Assembly (NCBI RefSeq): GCF_036417845.1 | Contig: NC_090020.1 | Span: 44,562,425 to 44,626,424, forward strand | DNA length: 64,000 nt | Source of the DNA: Apteryx mantelli | Taxonomy: Eukaryota; Chordata; Aves; Apterygiformes; Apterygidae | Direction: 5' to 3' | Shown here: piece by piece, positions 47,005 to 64,000 of the stretch | Numbering within the stretch: the first letter of the stretch is position 1 | Layout of the letters: each line of letters starts with the position of its first letter | Notes under the pieces: model-generated | Seen by the model: the letters and a program-made list of their open reading frames with translations, nothing else | What the model was told of the DNA's origin: nothing | The model's database searches: none | Program-made: the position numbers and the translations under genes

Positions 47005-48117
47005 TTAAATAAGATGAAAACTTTTACCCCAATAAAGTAGAAATTACAGGATGAACCTTTGACCTGGGGTTAGAGAGTAGACATTACTCTCTCTCTCTCC
47101 TCCACACCTCTGCCCTACTAAGAGAGCTACTTGAAAGAAGAAAAGGATTTTCAACAATTAGGCAAGTTTGTCTTCAATTCCTTGCAAGATGCATTCCCCA
47201 AAGACAATGAGAGATTGAAAGGATGATATGCCACTTAGGTTTAATTTTTTCTTAGGTGAAGATAAGAAAAAGAAACTTTTGAAGACAAATCAGGATTTTC
47301 CTGCATGCTTATGAGTGACACAGATTTGAAGGAGGCATAAAGAGTCTACATTACAAGCTATAAAGCCGAGTCAGATGCAGAGGAGTTACTGGGAAGGGTC
47401 AGCCCAGCCAAGGCTGCTTGCAAGACTATCTCATAGCCAGTAGTTATATTTTCTTGGTAAAAACACTATGCATAGCATGAATCCTAGGGTACAGTTACAG
47501 ATATCCACTGCTGCCCTCAGTGTGGTCACTCACTTTTTGGGTAACAGCATAATCACATTATCATAACCTTTCTTCTAATTTATTTCAATTCCTACCTTTC
47601 TGTCTCTGACTTTTTCTCATCACTCGGCATCCAAAATTTGCAATAGCACATACCATATTTTTGCCTCTTGCTCTGCAGTGCCTCACACAATTTTAGGGGA
47701 TTAGAGGTGGCTACCTGAGGGTCGCAGATGGAGGGTCCGGAGGGTCCCCTCCGGGCCTGGCTGGACGACCGGGCACTGGCCAAACCGAGGCCCCAGCTCC
47801 GCTGGGCGCCCTGCTAACCACCATCCTGTGCCCTGCCAAAAACACCTGGGGACAGACACCTTACTGAGGGCGACCCAGAGGGATGACTGAAGCTTATTTA
47901 CACAGGAGATTAACAAACTTCTGTTGTGCCCAGAAAGGGGCTGGCTGCTCATTTACACAACGGGCACGTTCACCACAGAGATGCCCGCGGTCGCCCACCT
48001 CGCGGCGGGAGCTGGCACCGCCGCAGCAACGTCCCCGGCCTAGGCCGCCGCGCAGACACAGCGGCGGCACCCGGGGGCGCGCCACACCCCGGCCTCCATT
48101 TCGCGGACCGGAGGAAG

Positions 48118-64000
<15,883 letters not shown>

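Larger units (their letters stand above)
40761..47969. other. DCP2-REEP5 divergent intergenic region
   Basis: The region lies between two divergent promoters. It holds a CTCF-like motif (41163-41176), a 17-T run (42658-42674), a small tandem repeat (46136-46211) and a decayed CR1 (46570-47004). A GC-rich patch at 47700-47880 leads into the REEP5 promoter. No gene was recognised; the open frames show no family resemblance. Confidence 0.65.

Overview
The window is ordinary nuclear DNA from an amniote, most likely a bird. It holds parts or all of three conserved genes in the order MCC (+, 3' end), DCP2 (-, complete coding region) and REEP5 (+, 5' part). This matches the human 5q22 order read in reverse. 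The bird assignment is an inference. It rests on the only recognisable interspersed repeats being CR1-type LINE pieces (one with a typical 3' tail, one decayed), the absence of Alu/L1-like sequence, and moderately compact introns. In chicken the block homologous to human 5q lies on Z, so a Z origin is plausible but cannot be shown here.

Layout: 174-12532 holds the last three coding exons of MCC (133 residues, coiled coil ending in the PDZ ligand ETSL). A 3' UTR of about 3.4 kb follows, with an AATAAA at 15903. About 6.3 kb without coding sequence then lies between the two convergent genes and probably carries a long DCP2 3' UTR. DCP2 occupies 22281-40281 on the minus strand as 11 coding exons that join into a 415-residue mRNA-decapping enzyme with an intact Nudix box. 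Its introns use three splice-site classes: ordinary GT-AG, one textbook minor-spliceosome AT-AC intron (intron 2) and one GC-AG intron (intron 10). The DCP2 promoter is a CpG island with five CCAAT motifs. A solo LTR, a (TA)n array and a 27-T run lie in intron 1. A divergent intergenic stretch of about 7 kb (40.8-48.0 kb) contains a candidate CTCF motif, a small 23-bp-unit tandem repeat and a decayed CR1. REEP5 starts in a second CpG island at 48309. Its first three coding exons (117 residues of the membrane-hairpin protein) are present and the last exons lie beyond the right edge. Its large second intron carries a 5'-truncated CR1 with a 214-codon open frame.

The three genes are not known to form a pathway; they are a conserved neighbourhood. 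MCC is a cell-polarity and Wnt-related scaffold, DCP2 removes mRNA caps in the cytoplasm and P-bodies, and REEP5 shapes tubular ER. I found no CRISPR array, no recognisable tRNA or rRNA gene, and no sign of a new multi-gene system. The most interesting items are gene-structure details: the AT-AC intron, the GC-AG intron, upstream ORFs on DCP2 and REEP5, an alternative in-frame REEP5 first exon, and an isolated CpG cluster in an MCC intron. Exon boundaries were derived by hand from splice signals and similarity to remembered family sequences; no alignment program was run.
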